From assembly GCF_000283155.1 (NCBI RefSeq), contig NW_004454156.1, positions 32,261,830-32,325,829 on the forward strand: 64,000 nt of DNA, given 5' to 3'. This document shows, piece by piece, positions 22,416-34,385 of this stretch; the first letter of the stretch is position 1, and every line of letters starts with the position of its first letter. Origin of the DNA: Ceratotherium simum simum (lineage: Eukaryota; Chordata; Mammalia; Perissodactyla; Rhinocerotidae). The translations under genes and the position numbers were made by a program. Below the pieces are notes generated by a model, which was not told where the DNA came from, made no database searches, and was given only the letters and a program-made list of their open reading frames with translations.

Positions 22416-23069
22416 ACTACCCCGCCTCAATAAAAGAGAACTATTAAAATAAAAAAAGTATTGCTCACATGCCATCTAAAATCATCTTATAAACCTTCAG
22501 GGCAGCTCTACTTTCTTGGGAAATCACTGATCTGTTTGTTCTCAATACTGAACCACGGACACACAAGACAAAATTACTCAACCCTGTAGAAAACAGAAGT
22601 AGACGTTTCCTAACTATAATAGAAGCCAAAACATCAGGGGCTCAGCAAGGACAGGGAGAGTCTCAGGGGCGACAGGCGTGAGGACAGCAAAGGCCAAACC
22701 TCCAGGTGACCCCAAGTGCCTCCTCCACAGTCAAGGCTTAGTAAGTGGACAGCGGATGAATGAACCGTCCAGCATTCTCCATCCCTCATAGTCCTGGCCT
22801 GCTTTAGGACTGATTTTCTTCTGTTATCAAGAAAATAGAAACCTGACGAATCAGAAACCCAGATGTTTCATGGAGACACATGAAAGGGTGACACTGATTT
22901 AGGGGTGGGTCAACAGAAGTTTAATTGATCAGCTAGACCCATGTTTGGGGCAGGTAGGTTGTCTAAATACGGCCCGATGCTCACCCATCACAGTTGGCAT
23001 GTGAAACACTCTGACCCAGAGGGCCTCTGGATGACCTGCCTGACCCAAAAGGTCTACACACATAGCCAA
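22416..23069. other. Unique intronic sequence, nothing recognised
   Basis: No repeat, exon or RNA identified. Confidence 0.4.
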
Positions 23070-23254
23070 ACATTTGACCATTCTACAAATGTGGATTGAG
23101 CGCCTACTATGTGCCAGGCTCAACTGTAGGTGCTGGGGATACAGCAGTGACCAAATAAGACCAAATCCTTGTCCCCTACATGGGAGCTGATATTCTAGCT
23201 GAGGACACAGAAAATAAACAGGCAAACAAACAAATGTATATATAATTAAAATAC

Positions 23255-23450
23255 GGGGCTGGCCCCGCGGCTTAGCGGTTAAGTGCCCGCGCTCTGCTGC
23301 TGGCAGCCAGGGTTCCGATCCCGGATGCGCAACGACACACCACTTCTCTGGCCATGCTGAGGCCACAGCCCACATACAGCAACTAGAAGGATGTGAAACT
23401 ATGATGTACAACTATCTACTGGGGCTTTGGGGGAAAAAATAAATAAATAA
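23255..23450 (+). repeat. ERE SINE (short-tail type)
   Basis: GGGGCTGGCCCCGCGGCTTA head and ACAACTATCTACTGGGGC tail. The perfect TSD TAATTAAAATAC is at 23243-23254 and 23451-23462. Confidence 0.96.
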
Positions 23451-23466
23451 TAATTAAAATACAGAG

Positions 23467-23665
23467 GGGCCGGCCCCCTGGCGCAAGCGGTTAAGTGTGC
23501 GTGATCCGCTGCAGCGGCCTGGGGTTCACCGGTTCGGATCCTGGGCGCGCACCGACGCACCACTTGTCAAGCCATGCTGTGGCGGTGTCCCATATAAAGT
23601 GGAGGAAGATGGGCACGGATATTAGCCCAGGGCCAGTCTTCCTCAGCAAAAATAAATAAATAAAT
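23467..23665 (+). repeat. ERE SINE (long-tail type), inserted at the edge of the previous ERE
   Basis: GGGCCGGCCCCCTGGCGCAA head. The TSD AAAATACAGAG is at 23456-23466 and 23666-23676. The left TSD overlaps the right TSD of the neighbouring ERE, so this copy came second. Confidence 0.95.
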
Positions 23666-24156
23666 AAAATACAGAGAATGCTGGATGACGATAAGTCTAG
23701 GATGAAAAATCAAGCAGGGCAAGAAGAGGGGCGTGTATATGGGTGGGTAATGAGTAGGGCTAAGATCTTTAAGTGGGGTTGTCTGGGCAGCCATCACTGA
23801 GAAGGTGACACTGGAGCAAAACTCTGAAGCAGGTGAGGGAACGGGCCTTTCAGGTATCCAGCAGAGCGCTCCGGGCAGTGGGAAGAACCCTGACATACAA
23901 GGTGGGCCAGTGTGCTTAAGGAACAGGGAGTGGCTACCTGAAAAAGCAGCAGCAACAGGAGGAAAACTGGGGGGTGAGACCACAGAGGGTACGTGAGGTG
24001 GACCCTCTAGAGCTCACAGGCACTCGTAAGAACTTGGCTTTTCGTGTGTGTGAGGAGAGAAGCCACTGGAGGGCTCAGAGCTGACATTTATATTTTATAT
24101 ATAATATAAGCTAACATATTTTAAAAGGATCACTCCAGCTGCCAGTTAAGAAGAGA

Positions 24157-24160
<4 letters not shown>

Positions 24161-24195
<35 letters not shown>
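24161..24195 (+). repeat. (GT)n microsatellite
   Basis: Uninterrupted GT for 35 bases, followed by GCGCACGCGTGTG. It lies inside the L2. Confidence 0.98.
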
Positions 24196-24198
<3 letters not shown>

Positions 24199-24300
24199 AC
24201 GCGTGTGGGGGGCAGGGGAGCAAGCAAGGAAGCTGGAAGCAAAAAGAACACTCAGGAAGCTGCTGCAATAACCCAAGTGTGGTGGACGCTGTGACACACT

Positions 24301-24664
24301 GTCCAAATGCCCCTTCGATGAGGTACGTGTTGCCCCGGTTGCTAGGAGCGGTCGGCAGGCAGCCCTGAGCTCCCAGACCTTCAGGAAGTGCCCTGCTGCA
24401 AAAAGCGACCTTTCCGAGGTCAGCCCCTTCCTGGGGTGGCCACATCCAAAGACCCCCACAGCATCCTTAGGTGCTGGCCCCACGGACACGCCTTCACAGA
24501 CAGTCTACACGTGAAACTCCCTCTCAGGGTGTGCTTCACAGCACACTAAGTCAGAGGTGACATGGGACAGGGAGGCAGTGGTGGAGGGGAGAAATGGCCA
24601 GATGGTGTATATGTTCAAAGTCCTTTGTGATCAGTTCACAGTCAGATTGTCCAGTGGAAGAAGC
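24301..24664. other. Unique intronic sequence, nothing recognised
   Basis: No exon or repeat identified. Confidence 0.4.
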
Positions 24665-25612
24665 AGAATATTACATGTATTAAGATTTACAACCTGTGGC
24701 GAGGATATGGAAAAATTAGAACCTTTGTGCAGTCTTGCTGGGACTGTAAAATGGTGTAGCCACTATGGAATAGAGTATGGCAGTTCCTGGAAAATTTAAA
24801 ACAGAGTTATCACATGATCCAGCAATTCCACTTCTGGGTATCCCAAAGACCTGACAGCAGGATCTCAAAGAGATATTTACGCATCCACGTTCATAGCAGC
24901 ACTATCCACAACAGCCAAGAGGCAGAAGCAACCCAAGTGTTCACTGTCAGATGAAGGGGTAAACAAAATGTGGTAGATACATACAATGGAGTATTATTCA
25001 GCCTTAAAAAGGAAGGAAATTCTGACACATGCTACAACGTGGATAAACTTTGAGGACATTACGTTAAGTGAAATAAGCCAGTCATAAAAAGACAAATACT
25101 GCATGATCCCACTTCTATGAGGTATCTAAAGTAAATAAATTAATAGAAACAGAAAGTTGAGCGTGTGGGGAGGGGGACTTGGAGAGTTGTTTAATGGGTA
25201 CAGAGTTTCAGTTTTGCAAGATGAGCAGGTTCTGGAGATCTGTTGCACAACAATGTGAATATACTTAACACTACTTAACTGTACATTTATAAATGGTTAA
25301 GAGGGGGGCCAGCCCCATGGCCTAGTGGTTAAGTTCGGCACGTTCCACTTCAGCAGCCCCAGTTTAGTTCCCAGGCATGGACCTACACTGCTCATCAGCA
25401 GCCATGCTGTGACAGCGACCCACACAGAAAATAGAGGAAGATTTGCAGAGATGTTAGCTCAGGGCAAAGATTCCTCAAGTAAAAAGAGGAAGACTGGCAA
25501 CAGATGTTAGCTCAGGGCAAATCTTCCTCAGCCAAAAAAAAAAAAAAAAGGTTACGAGAGTAAATTTCATGTTATGCAGGGTTTTTTCTTTTTTCACCAC
25601 AATTAACAAAAA
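24665..25612 (+). repeat. L1M LINE 3' end split by an ERE
   Basis: ATGATCCAGCAATTCCACTT, TTCATAGCAGCACTATCCAC, AATGGAGTATTATTCAGCCT and GTGAAATAAGCCAGTCATAA are the L1 ORF2 end and 3' UTR. The ERE interrupts at 25304-25549, and L1 resumes with GAGAGTAAATTTCATGTTAT. Confidence 0.9.
25304..25549 (+). repeat. ERE SINE (long-tail, diverged type)
   Basis: GGGGCCAGCCCCATGGCCTA head and TGTTAGCTCAGGGCAAATCT tail. The TSD GGTTAAGAG / GGTTACGAG is at 25295-25303 and 25550-25558. Divergence suggests an older subfamily. Confidence 0.92.
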
Positions 25613-25629
25613 AAGACTTACAACCAGGT

Positions 25630-26060
25630 TCTGCACTAGATGGCCTCACTAAGCCTGAGCTTCCCTATCTATAAAATTAGGATGATTGAAACAATTTCAC
25701 GAGCCAGCCCTGATGGCCTAGTGGTTAAAGTTCGGTACACTCCACTTCGGCAGTCAGGGTTCGGTTCCTGGGCACAGAACCACACCAGTCGTCTGTCAGT
25801 AGCCGTGCTGTGGTGGCAGCTCACATAGAAGAACTAGAAGGACTTACAACTGGAATATACAACTATGTACTGGAGCTTTTGGGAGGGGAAAAAAAAGAGA
25901 GAAGAAGATTGGCAACAGATGTTAGCTCAGGGCAAATCTTTCCCAGGTAAAAAAAAAAATGATTTCATGAGCTAACATATGTAAAGTGCAGTGTCTGGCA
26001 CCTCATACTGGCACAATAAATAAGAGCAGACATGATTAGTATCATTACCATCGGCAGCCC
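25630..26060 (+). repeat. MIR SINE split by an ERE
   Basis: GAGCTTCCCTATCTATAAAA lies left of the ERE. TATGTAAAGTGCAGTGTCTG and GGCACCTCATACTGGCAC lie right of it, rejoining as one MIR. Confidence 0.75.
25705..25961 (+). repeat. ERE SINE (diverged type with composite tail)
   Basis: CAGCCCTGATGGCCTAGTGG head. The tail carries both ACAACTATGTACTGGAGC and AGATGTTAGCTCAGGGC. TSD ATTTCACGAGC / ATTTCATGAGC at 25694-25704 and 25962-25972. Confidence 0.92.
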
Positions 26061-26199
26061 TGCCCCCTTCTTTCATGCTGCCCATGCCAAGATCAAGCTG
26101 GATGACCCACTAAGCTTTCTTGCTTCCACAATGTACCCTCGGTCTAGGATGCCCTGGCACTTCACCTCACCTATTAAACTGCTCCCCAGCTTTCAAGAT
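26061..26199. other. Unique sequence, nothing recognised
   Basis: Short C-rich stretch, possibly decayed L2 (CATGCTGCCCATGCCAAG). Confidence 0.3.
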
Positions 26200-26365
26200 A
26201 TAACACCACCTCTTGGGACCTCAGTTTCCTCATCTATTAAAAAGGAGTAAGAAATGTGTCAACTCATAGGGTTGCACAGATTAACTGAGATGATTCACGT
26301 AGAGGGCTGAGAGCCTAGCATTCTATAAGTAGTAGATATGTATCAGCAATTATTATTTATTATTA
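26200..26365 (+). repeat. MIR SINE 3' part
   Basis: GGGACCTCAGTTTCCTCATC and TAGGGTTGCACAGATTAACT follow MIR. It ends in an ATT-rich run. Confidence 0.75.
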
Positions 26366-26644
26366 TTATTACTATTAAGAAAGTTTATAGTACGCTGACG
26401 GCTCTACATTCAAGACCTTGAGACTTAAATATTCTCTAAAGTCAAGCACCAGGTTCTTTCCTTCTGGCCTCACTCCTACTCCCCTTCAAGCAAGAGTTGG
26501 GATAGTCTTTCCCCCATTGCTGAAAGGAGGGCTTTCAAAGCTGCCCAATTTCCTCTGCTCTGTCAAATGTTGGCACTGCCTTTATCCTCTTTCAATACAA
26601 GAAGGGAAAAGACACAGGAATGAGAAGATGAGCCACTAGAACCA

Positions 26645-26725
26645 TTATATGGCCTGCAGTAACCTTAGACAAGACCTTTTCGTCTTCTCCGCTTTAGTTT
26701 CATCATCTTTAAAATGAGAGAGTTG
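26645..26725 (+). repeat. MIR SINE fragment
   Basis: GTAACCTTAGACAAGACCTT and TCATCATCTTTAAAATGAGA resemble the MIR core. Confidence 0.5.
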
Positions 26726-26879
26726 CATCTTTATTTGTTGTTCTTAATGGCACATTTTCAAAAATGTATTTTACAAGAGAATGCAATATATAAAGCAGAT
26801 CAAGGCAGGCCTGCTCCGGGGTAAGGATAGACAGGAGGCTGCCAGAGAGAGGGCACCTTGCCATGGCCATGGCCGTGGT

Positions 26880-27392
26880 GTGGTGTGGTGTGGTAGCCAG
26901 CCTCCAAGACGGTGCCCAAAGACCCCCTTCAGCTTGTGGAGCCCTTGTGGAGCCTCCCCTACATTCTATCAGCATCAGTCTGGATGACCACAGAACTTGG
27001 CAGAAGCAATGGTATACGACATCCAAGCCTAGGTCATAAAGAAGACTGTAGTTTCTGCCTTGTTCTGCTGGATCACTTACTCTGGGGAAAGCTAGCTGCC
27101 GCACTGTGAGAACGCTCAAGCAGTCCTGCAGACCTGAGGCCCCAGCCATGCCAGTGACCCATCGTGGAGGCAGATCTCCGGTCCCAATCAAGCCCACAGC
27201 TGACTGCAGCTCTAGCAGACACCTTAACTGCAACCTCATGAGAGATCTAGAGCCACAATCCCCAACTAAGCTGCTCCCAGATTCCTGATTTTCAGAAACT
27301 GTGTGAGATAATAAGTGCTTGTAACTGTTTTAAGCCATTAAGTTTTGGGGACAGCTTGCTCTGAAGCAATAATTAACTAATAGACTCAGGGA
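26880..27392 (+). repeat. MLT1-type (MaLR) LTR
   Basis: TAGCCAGCCTCCAAGACGGT, AAGCCTAGGTCATAAAGAAG, TGCCTTGTTCTGCTGGATCA and TTTTAAGCCATTAAGTTTTG follow the older MLT1 LTR layout. The 176-residue minus-strand frame across it is spurious. Confidence 0.75.
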
Positions 27393-28064
27393 GAGCACTT
27401 AAGATATCAACTTGGGAGCTCGGGCTCCCTGAAAATCACTGCAGAAGGAGATCCTATCAGGTTGCTTCCAGCTATTTCATTCCTAATTTCAGGGCCTGAC
27501 ATTTAGGGAGATATTTTAGTGGATGTACGTCCTTGAAGGAGCCCCAAAGATAACATACGAAGCTAACGACATGTGACACCAGATGCTGCCGCAGTATCTT
27601 CCAACAGCAACGTGGTATGCGGGAAGATGGCAGGCAAACCCCTCCACTGCCAAGTTATCATGTAAAGTCCTTAACGATGAAATAAAAACAAGGGGAAAAA
27701 ACAGATCAAAATATCTTGGGGTTAGGTAGGGGCCCAGAAAATGCAGGTGAGAGATGTCGAGTTGTATAAACATAACACCCAAAGCAAAATGGTAAATCCC
27801 TACTGAGCTAACCAACGTGGCCACAATCTGGACAACAATCTAAAACAACCCAACTTCTTTTAGAGGAACAGACAGATCCTTGTTTAGATCTACTGAGGAA
27901 TGATTACCCTCACAGAGCTGCTATAGGCCCCAACGTGAAAGATGACCCCATATCATGACTGGTCACCCTGAAGCCTTCTGAGGTGAACAACCTTCCAGGC
28001 ACAGAATAAAGACTGGGGCTCAGACTCAGCAGCTGATGGAGTGTGGGTCCCAGTAGCTAAAATT
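27393..28064. other. Unique intronic sequence, nothing recognised
   Basis: No exon, RNA or repeat identified. Confidence 0.4.
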
Positions 28065-28320
28065 CACAGAGTGTTTGGCACAGTGGTTCAGAGAACAGGT
28101 TCTGGAAGCAAACTGCCTAGGTTTAAATGAGAGCTCCACCTCTTCCTGGCAGTGTGACTTTGAAATAATTATTTAACCTTTCCTGGCAGTAGTTTTCTAA
28201 CCTGTAAAATGAAGAAAGTATGTTGTCTGGATTAAATGAGATATTTTATGTAAGTTTGATCATAGTGTTGCATACACTTTAAGGGCTGAGTACATGATAA
28301 TTTTTATTACTGTTACATTA
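28065..28320 (+). repeat. MIR SINE
   Basis: CACAGTGGTTCAGAGAACAG, GGAAGCAAACTGCCTAGGTT and TTCTAACCTGTAAAATGAAG are in MIR order, near full length. Confidence 0.85.
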
Positions 28321-28454
28321 CTACTGAGAGATGAAGTTCAAGGCTTAGAGTTCAAGGAGTAGAAGCAAAGAGAGATACTTCTTTAAAGGGTGGTCTGACA
28401 TCAGAGAGTACCATTCACCAAAATTTCCACGATAATAATATCAATTGTGGACGT

Positions 28455-28975
28455 TTTAAAGTATATATCCACAAAGTCTTTGACATTCCTCCCATTGAGA
28501 GATGGGGTGTATGTTCCTTCCCCCTTCAAAGTGGGTAGGCTTTTGTGACTGTTTCAACTAATAGACTACACTATCAGCAGAAGTGACACTATGTGACTTC
28601 TGAGCCAGGTCATAAAAAGTGCTTCTGTTCTGCCTTGCTTGCTGGAATACTTGTACTTAAAGCTTACAGCTGCCATGGACGCATAGAGCCGCCATGTTGT
28701 GAGGAAGCCCAGTCTAGCCACGCAGAGAGACCACAGGGAGAAGCCCTGAGTCTACAGTAAGAAGAGAGATGCTGGGCCAGTGCCCACTGCTCCAGCCCTG
28801 CAGTGTTCCAGCTCCAGCCAACAACTAATTGTATGAGGGCCCCCAAACCACAACTGTCCAGCTCAGCCCTTCCTGACTCCCAGACCCACAGAGACCATGA
28901 GAGCTGACAAAATCATTGGTATTGTTTTAAGCCCTCACATTTAGGTGATTTATTAGGCAGCAACAGAGAACTGGA
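28455..28975 (+). repeat. MLT1-type (MaLR) LTR
   Basis: AAAGTCTTTGACATTCCTCC, CCAGGTCATAAAAAGTGCTT and TGTTTTAAGCCCTCACATTT, plus a decayed 3' end near CAGAGAACTGG, fit MLT1. Confidence 0.75.
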
Positions 28976-29009
28976 ATCTCCACAGTAAGCACATGAGACC
29001 CTCACACAG

Positions 29010-29190
29010 TTAGCTTCCCACCCACTATCTCATTTCATCCTCCCAATTGCAATGCGAAAAACATATTACTATTCTCGTTTTGTAATGATGAAACAGACTC
29101 CAAGACGGTAACTGAATTGCCCAAGGTCACATCACTAGTGAGTAGCAAAGCAAAGATTCCTGGTCAGGAACTCTGACTCTAGTTGCAGTG
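29010..29190 (-). repeat. MIR SINE
   Basis: CACTATCTCATTTCATCCTC and TGAATTGCCCAAGGTCACAT are reverse-complement MIR. Confidence 0.8.
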
Positions 29191-30064
29191 AATTTTCTCC
29201 TGTACCATAGCTGACCCCCAGAATAGACCAGAACCAGAAATGCCAGCAAAATACAAATATCTGTGCACACATAGGCCCAAGTGGAGATCAAAGAGGATCA
29301 TTCTGCTCCAAGTCCCAAGGCACACAGACACCAGTCCCCTGACAACAGAAACACTCAAGAATAACATGAGCGGCCACTGGAAGGCCATGTAATAAGGGAA
29401 TGATAAGAGGGCATGACGACTGGCGAGAGCCCATTGCTTCTATCACCAGATACCTCAGCTGACATCCTGGGCATCGGTACAGAAGAGTCTTCAGACATAC
29501 TTGTCACACCCCAGAGAAGTTTCAGCACAACAAGCGATGATGGCAACGTCCTTGGTTACAAAACCCTGCACTCTGACAGCGCATCAGGAGCAGCTATAGC
29601 ACTTGTAGCCGCCAAGTGTCATGATGAAGGGAGGCTTCTATTTTGACTCCACTGACTGACACTTCTGGTTTGCCTCTATGGCTTTTTCTCTAAAATCTTT
29701 CAAGACACCATGTGATGGGGATAGAGGAAGAATACTGCTAATGCGGATGAAGCCAGTATCTCAATGTAAATGTGCACCCAGGGTAGACCACATTGAAATA
29801 ATGCCAGCAGATCAAGACTTTCAAATTCATCTACGGAAGCTGTTAACAGGACCGGGGGAATTCTACCAAAAATAACTTTTTAAGGGTCTAAGAAGTAACA
29901 TCATCAAGAAACATAGAGAAAGAAGAAAACGAATGAAATCTAGTTCTCAGGTGCAAGTCAAAAGAATAAAACTAAGTTACAGTTTTCTTTATTCCTATAT
30001 TGCTATATTATCTTTCAAAGAGTACAGAGATAAAGAGAACCCCATCATGTATTTATGTTGCCTT
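29191..30064. other. Unique intronic sequence, nothing recognised
   Basis: No exon or repeat identified. Open frames up to 77 residues only. Confidence 0.4.
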
Positions 30065-30240
30065 AAAGCAGTGGGTTCCAAACAGTCTCTACTATCTCAG
30101 TATCACATGAATAGATTTGTTTAATACCTGTACTCTTGGGACCTACTCCCAGAGATTTGCAATTAGTAGGTCTGGGTGGGTCCCAGGAATATGCATTTTT
30201 GATATGTAATTCTAATGCACAGCCAAGTTTGGAAACCACC
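30065..30240 (+). mobile_element. MER5-type hAT MITE
   Basis: GCAGTGGGTTCCAAACAGTC, CCAGAGATTTGCAATTAGTA, GGTCTGGGTGGGTCCCAGGA and CAAGTTTGGAAACCAC fit MER5. Confidence 0.75.
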
Positions 30241-30440
30241 CAGACAACAGAGAATGTTCACTGTTTATAGTAATATCTGTTTGCTCTAGTAGCAGAACTG
30301 CAACATGTTAGCGGAGAACATGGCTTCTGTGAATAAAATCTATCTTTTCCGGGCTCCCTTGCAGCTAAAGGTAGCCCTGCAATGAAGTTCTGCTACCCAG
30401 TTGTAAAAGGAACTGAATGTAAAATTTCTAAGACGTGTTC

Positions 30441-30691
30441 TTTTTTTTTTTTTTTTGGTGAGGAAGATCAGCCCCGAGCTAACATCTGTTGCCAATCCTC
30501 CTCTTTTTGCTGAGGAAGATCGGCCCTGAGCTAACAACCGTGCCCATCTTCCTCTATTTTGCATGTGGGATGCCTCCACAGCATGGCTGGATGAGTGGTG
30601 CATAGGTCTGCGCCTGGGATCCGAACCCGCGAACCCTGGGCTGCCAAAGTGGAGCATGTGAACTTAACCACTATGCCACTAGGCCAGCCCC
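30441..30691 (-). repeat. ERE SINE (diverged long-tail type)
   Basis: The reverse complement begins GGGGCTGGCCTAGTGGCATA, has GGTTCGGATCCC and ends in a long A tail. Flanks AATTTCTAAGA and AGATTTCTTAA resemble each other only partly. Confidence 0.93.
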
Positions 30692-30844
30692 TAGATTTCT
30701 TAAACATAAAGAGAAAAAAGAGGCAAAGGCATTGTTACTTGGGATTTTTTGATCAATCACAGTGAAACTGAATGCTAATACAACTAACTATCTTAGAGTT
30801 TGCCTAAAGTTCTAGTATCCACTGTCACCATTGAAACAGTATGA

Positions 30845-30965
30845 GGCAGGGACTTGGTTTTAATCCATAATTTACAAACGAGGAAACTGAAACACAGAAA
30901 AGTGATATAACTTGCTCAATGCCACATGGCTGTTAAGCTAGGAATGCACCAGGATTTAGACTCAC
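30845..30965 (-). repeat. MIR SINE fragment
   Basis: ACGAGGAAACTGAAACACAG and CTTGCTCAATGCCACATGGC are reverse-complement MIR. Confidence 0.7.
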
Positions 30966-31524
30966 CTCTTCCAGCTTCAAAACCAATAGTCTTTGGCCTA
31001 CAGTATTGGCAGGGCGCTCGGAGAAGAGCCCTCTTTAGAAATAGGACGCACACCTCTCGGAAAACTGAGAGGGGAAGGAAGCCACTGGCCAGACAGTCTG
31101 CAGCAAGCAGAGAAGACCCCTTTTCTCCCTCTGATACACTTGTGTGTCCCCTTTGTTTCCTTTTCCTTTTCTATTTTCCACCTCCTTGATTCTTAGTTCT
31201 TTAAGTAGGCCTGAGTCCTAAAAATGTAAATACACTCAAGGAAAAACTTTCCCTCCTCTGGGCCTTCCCACCTGGTTAGCAGGGTTCCATCACCCATTCT
31301 AAACTGACACTAGGACCATAACCGGAGAGCAGAGAACCTGCAAGAAATCAAAAAGCCTTCACCCAGGCGAGAAGAGAAGTTCCCCAAATTAGGGCCCTCT
31401 CCAGACCAGCCTAGGCCAAGGGAATTTGTTAACATCACTGAGTCCCCATGTTCAAGGATGTAAAATAGAGATGTTCAATAACACGGGCCTCTGGTAATGG
31501 TTGTGGAAGATGAAATAAGACTGG
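30966..31524. other. Unique intronic sequence, nothing recognised
   Basis: No exon or repeat identified. Confidence 0.4.
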
Positions 31525-31738
31525 GCCTGGCAGGTAGTCAACACCTCCCGACGTTTGTGTTTCTCTATTTGTTTATCATCCCTTCCTCCACGTCCCCCCT
31601 CAGATTGTAAGAACCAGAAGAAAGGGGGTTTTGTACCTTTTTGGTTCATTGCTATTAGCCAGCACACAGAACAGTTTGAGATGCAGAACAGAGGCTCAAT
31701 AAATATTTGTCTAATGAATGAATGAATGAATGAATGAA
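31525..31738 (+). repeat. L2 LINE 3' end with (AATG)n tail
   Basis: AGATTGTAAGAACCAGAAGA and GAGGCTCAATAAATATTTGT are followed by about six AATG units, the L2 terminal repeat. Confidence 0.75.
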
Positions 31739-32219
31739 GACAATGCAGTGCAGCCACTTCCCTGCCCAGGTTCTCTGTGCTCGCCTGACTGACCAACCAT
31801 CCACGTCCCGAATTCTCTCCTGCTATGACCACGCTCTGCTTCATATTTTTCCTACTCACATGTACATTCCTCATTGGACACCCTCTGTCCACCTTCCTCC
31901 ACCTCTCCACACGTCACCCAGGCTTGAGAAACCCTACTATCCCCAGGGGCTCTCCCTGACTGTTCCAGTCTAGTCTCCTCACTTACCACTGACCTTCCGA
32001 GTCAGAACCTAGTCTGCATCACTCAGTAAGCCCTCTATTCCCCTGTGACACACTGTATAGTGTCACCAATATTAGTAATAATCCCATTCATGTGAACAGC
32101 CTATGACAGTTTGCAAAGTCTAAAGTCTGAAGTCTCACATTCTGAGAATGTGGCCAGGAAATGGAACAAATAGGTAATCTCTGTATCGAACTAAAAATAA
32201 TAAAAATTACCCATAATTG
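31739..32219. other. C-rich intronic sequence, possibly L2-derived
   Basis: No exon recognised. Phrases such as CCAGGGGCTCTCCCTGACTG could be decayed L2. Confidence 0.3.
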
Positions 32220-32410
32220 AAAACAAACTATGTTACCAGGCGCTATTTGTGTCTTTACATGGCCATCTCATTTAATTCTCACAGATACTCCAGGAAGCAG
32301 GTATTATTTTCTCAGATTTACTGATGAGACGTCTGAAGTTCAGAGAGGTTAGGTAACTTGCTCATGCACTCACAGCAGAAACCGCCAGAGCTGGGGTGTG
32401 AACTCAGGCT
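32220..32410 (-). repeat. MIR SINE
   Basis: CATCTCATTTAATTCTCACA, GTTCAGAGAGGTTAGGTAAC and CAGAGCTGGGGTGTGAACTC are reverse-complement MIR. Confidence 0.85.
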
Positions 32411-32894
32411 TGTCAGTGTCTCAAAAGGCCTTGCTCTTCTCTAATTTCTGTCCACAGGAACAGGAAGAAGCAGTTCTGGAGCAAAAATGCATGTGTATGC
32501 GTGTGTGTATTCAGTGCATACATGAGCATGAATGCACGAAAGAGGAAGTAGGGGCTATAGGGAGAGGAGCGGGTAAGTTTTCCAAATGCCCAAAGAGTTA
32601 CTAAGAAAGCAAGCACACTTTCAAAAGGGGGAAATGATATTAAGCTATAAAAGTTCAGATCACCACCTTAGATAAGCACCAAGTCTCTGGTTCTGAATGG
32701 CAGAAGCTCATAAAGTGAGAATAAGCGCCAAGGGACCTGCCCATCAGGGCCACAACTCCAGGTGCATCATTCACACTGTAGTCTAAGTAACAGGGGTCCC
32801 CAGGATGACAATTGGGTGTAGAAACCCTAAGCATGTTAAAATGAACCGCAAGGCAACCAGCAGCAGGTTCAGTTTGCTCCTCTTAATATGTCTG
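32411..32894. other. Unique intronic sequence, nothing recognised
   Basis: No exon or repeat identified between the MIRs. Confidence 0.4.
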
Positions 32895-33450
<556 letters not shown>

Positions 33451-33751
33451 CCGGAATGAACCGCACCCAAGCCGCCCACCTCCCCTAGACATCCACTACT
33501 ACACAGCGAGGCTCTTTTCATAATCCCATGTCTGAGGGACAGCAGATGGAAAGTGAGTCACCAATAAATGCATCCAGACTGAACCGGGAAAAAAGTCAAG
33601 AACAGAATGACTTACTGTAGTGATAAAAACTAACATGCTGTCTAGAGAAGACAATCATAATATAATTTTTCCTAATTAAATACACTATCTCCTTTTTCCT
33701 ACTTGGCATGTTTCTAGGTAGACATTCTTGTTATCAATAAAGCATTATGAA

Positions 33752-33846
33752 TATGAGGAAGGAGTAGGAGGAGGAGGAGGAGATAGAGGAGAATGGAAAA
33801 GAGAGGGGAGGGGAGGACGAGGAGGAAGTGGAAGAGAAGGAATAAA
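33752..33846 (+). repeat. GA-rich purine tract
   Basis: GGAGGAGGAGGAGG and AGAGGGGAGGGGAGGAC; almost pure purine on the plus strand. On the LARGE1 transcript strand this is a long pyrimidine tract about 330 bases before the exon. Confidence 0.9.
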
Positions 33847-33884
33847 AATAAGAAATATTGATAACGCCTAAGTTTATTTAGGTC

Positions 33885-34010
33885 CTCCTTTGTGAACTCC
33901 TATTCATCCTTCAAAACCCTGTTTCTGAGGCATCACCTCCCACAGGAAGTCTTCAATTTGTAGGGAAAATATCCTTTAGCATATTCCAACAGTATTTTGT
34001 ATATAGCACC
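33885..34010 (+). repeat. L2 LINE fragment
   Basis: AACTCCTATTCATCCTTCAA and GGCATCACCTCCCACAGGAA match L2. Confidence 0.6.
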
Positions 34011-34264
34011 ATGAAAAGCATGTACCTGACATCCTGTATTTGGTAAATTATTTTCCAAATAAGATGGGGAGTTCAATGAGGACATAGGCGGGTCTTACTA
34101 TCTTTGTGATAACATATCTTATCTGATACATGCTGGAAGAATGGATGCATGTGTCCATGCCAAGAGTAAAATAATTAAGGGGAACAAGGAAGAAGAAAGT
34201 AGTATTACCAATCTCAAAGTTTTCCCAGAAAAACAGATACCATTCAACTGAGCACCAGCAACGC

Positions 34265-34385
34265 TCCATTTAACAATCATACACAGAGAGGATAAGTAGG
34301 TCTCTCAGCATCACACAACCAGAATGTGGTGGTGTCTGAATTCGTACCCAGATCTCTCTTGTGCCTGAGCCTGTACACTCTCTAC
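34265..34385 (-). repeat. MIR SINE fragment
   Basis: CAGCATCACACAACCAGAAT and GTGTCTGAATTCGTACCCAG resemble reverse-complement MIR. Confidence 0.55.

Larger units (their letters stand above)
23070..24300 (-). repeat. L2 LINE 3' region carrying two EREs and a GT microsatellite
   Basis: GATTGAGCGCCTACTATGTG, CTGGGGATACAGCAGTGACC, GAGAAGGTGACACTGGAGCA, AAAAGGATCACTCCAGCTGC and GCTGCTGCAATAACCCAAGT are the L2 3' end read backwards, in order, across about 1.2 kb. Confidence 0.85.

Noticed and set aside
26709..27239. 176-residue minus-strand open frame
   Set aside because: It lies antisense across an MLT1-type LTR and has no protein resemblance.
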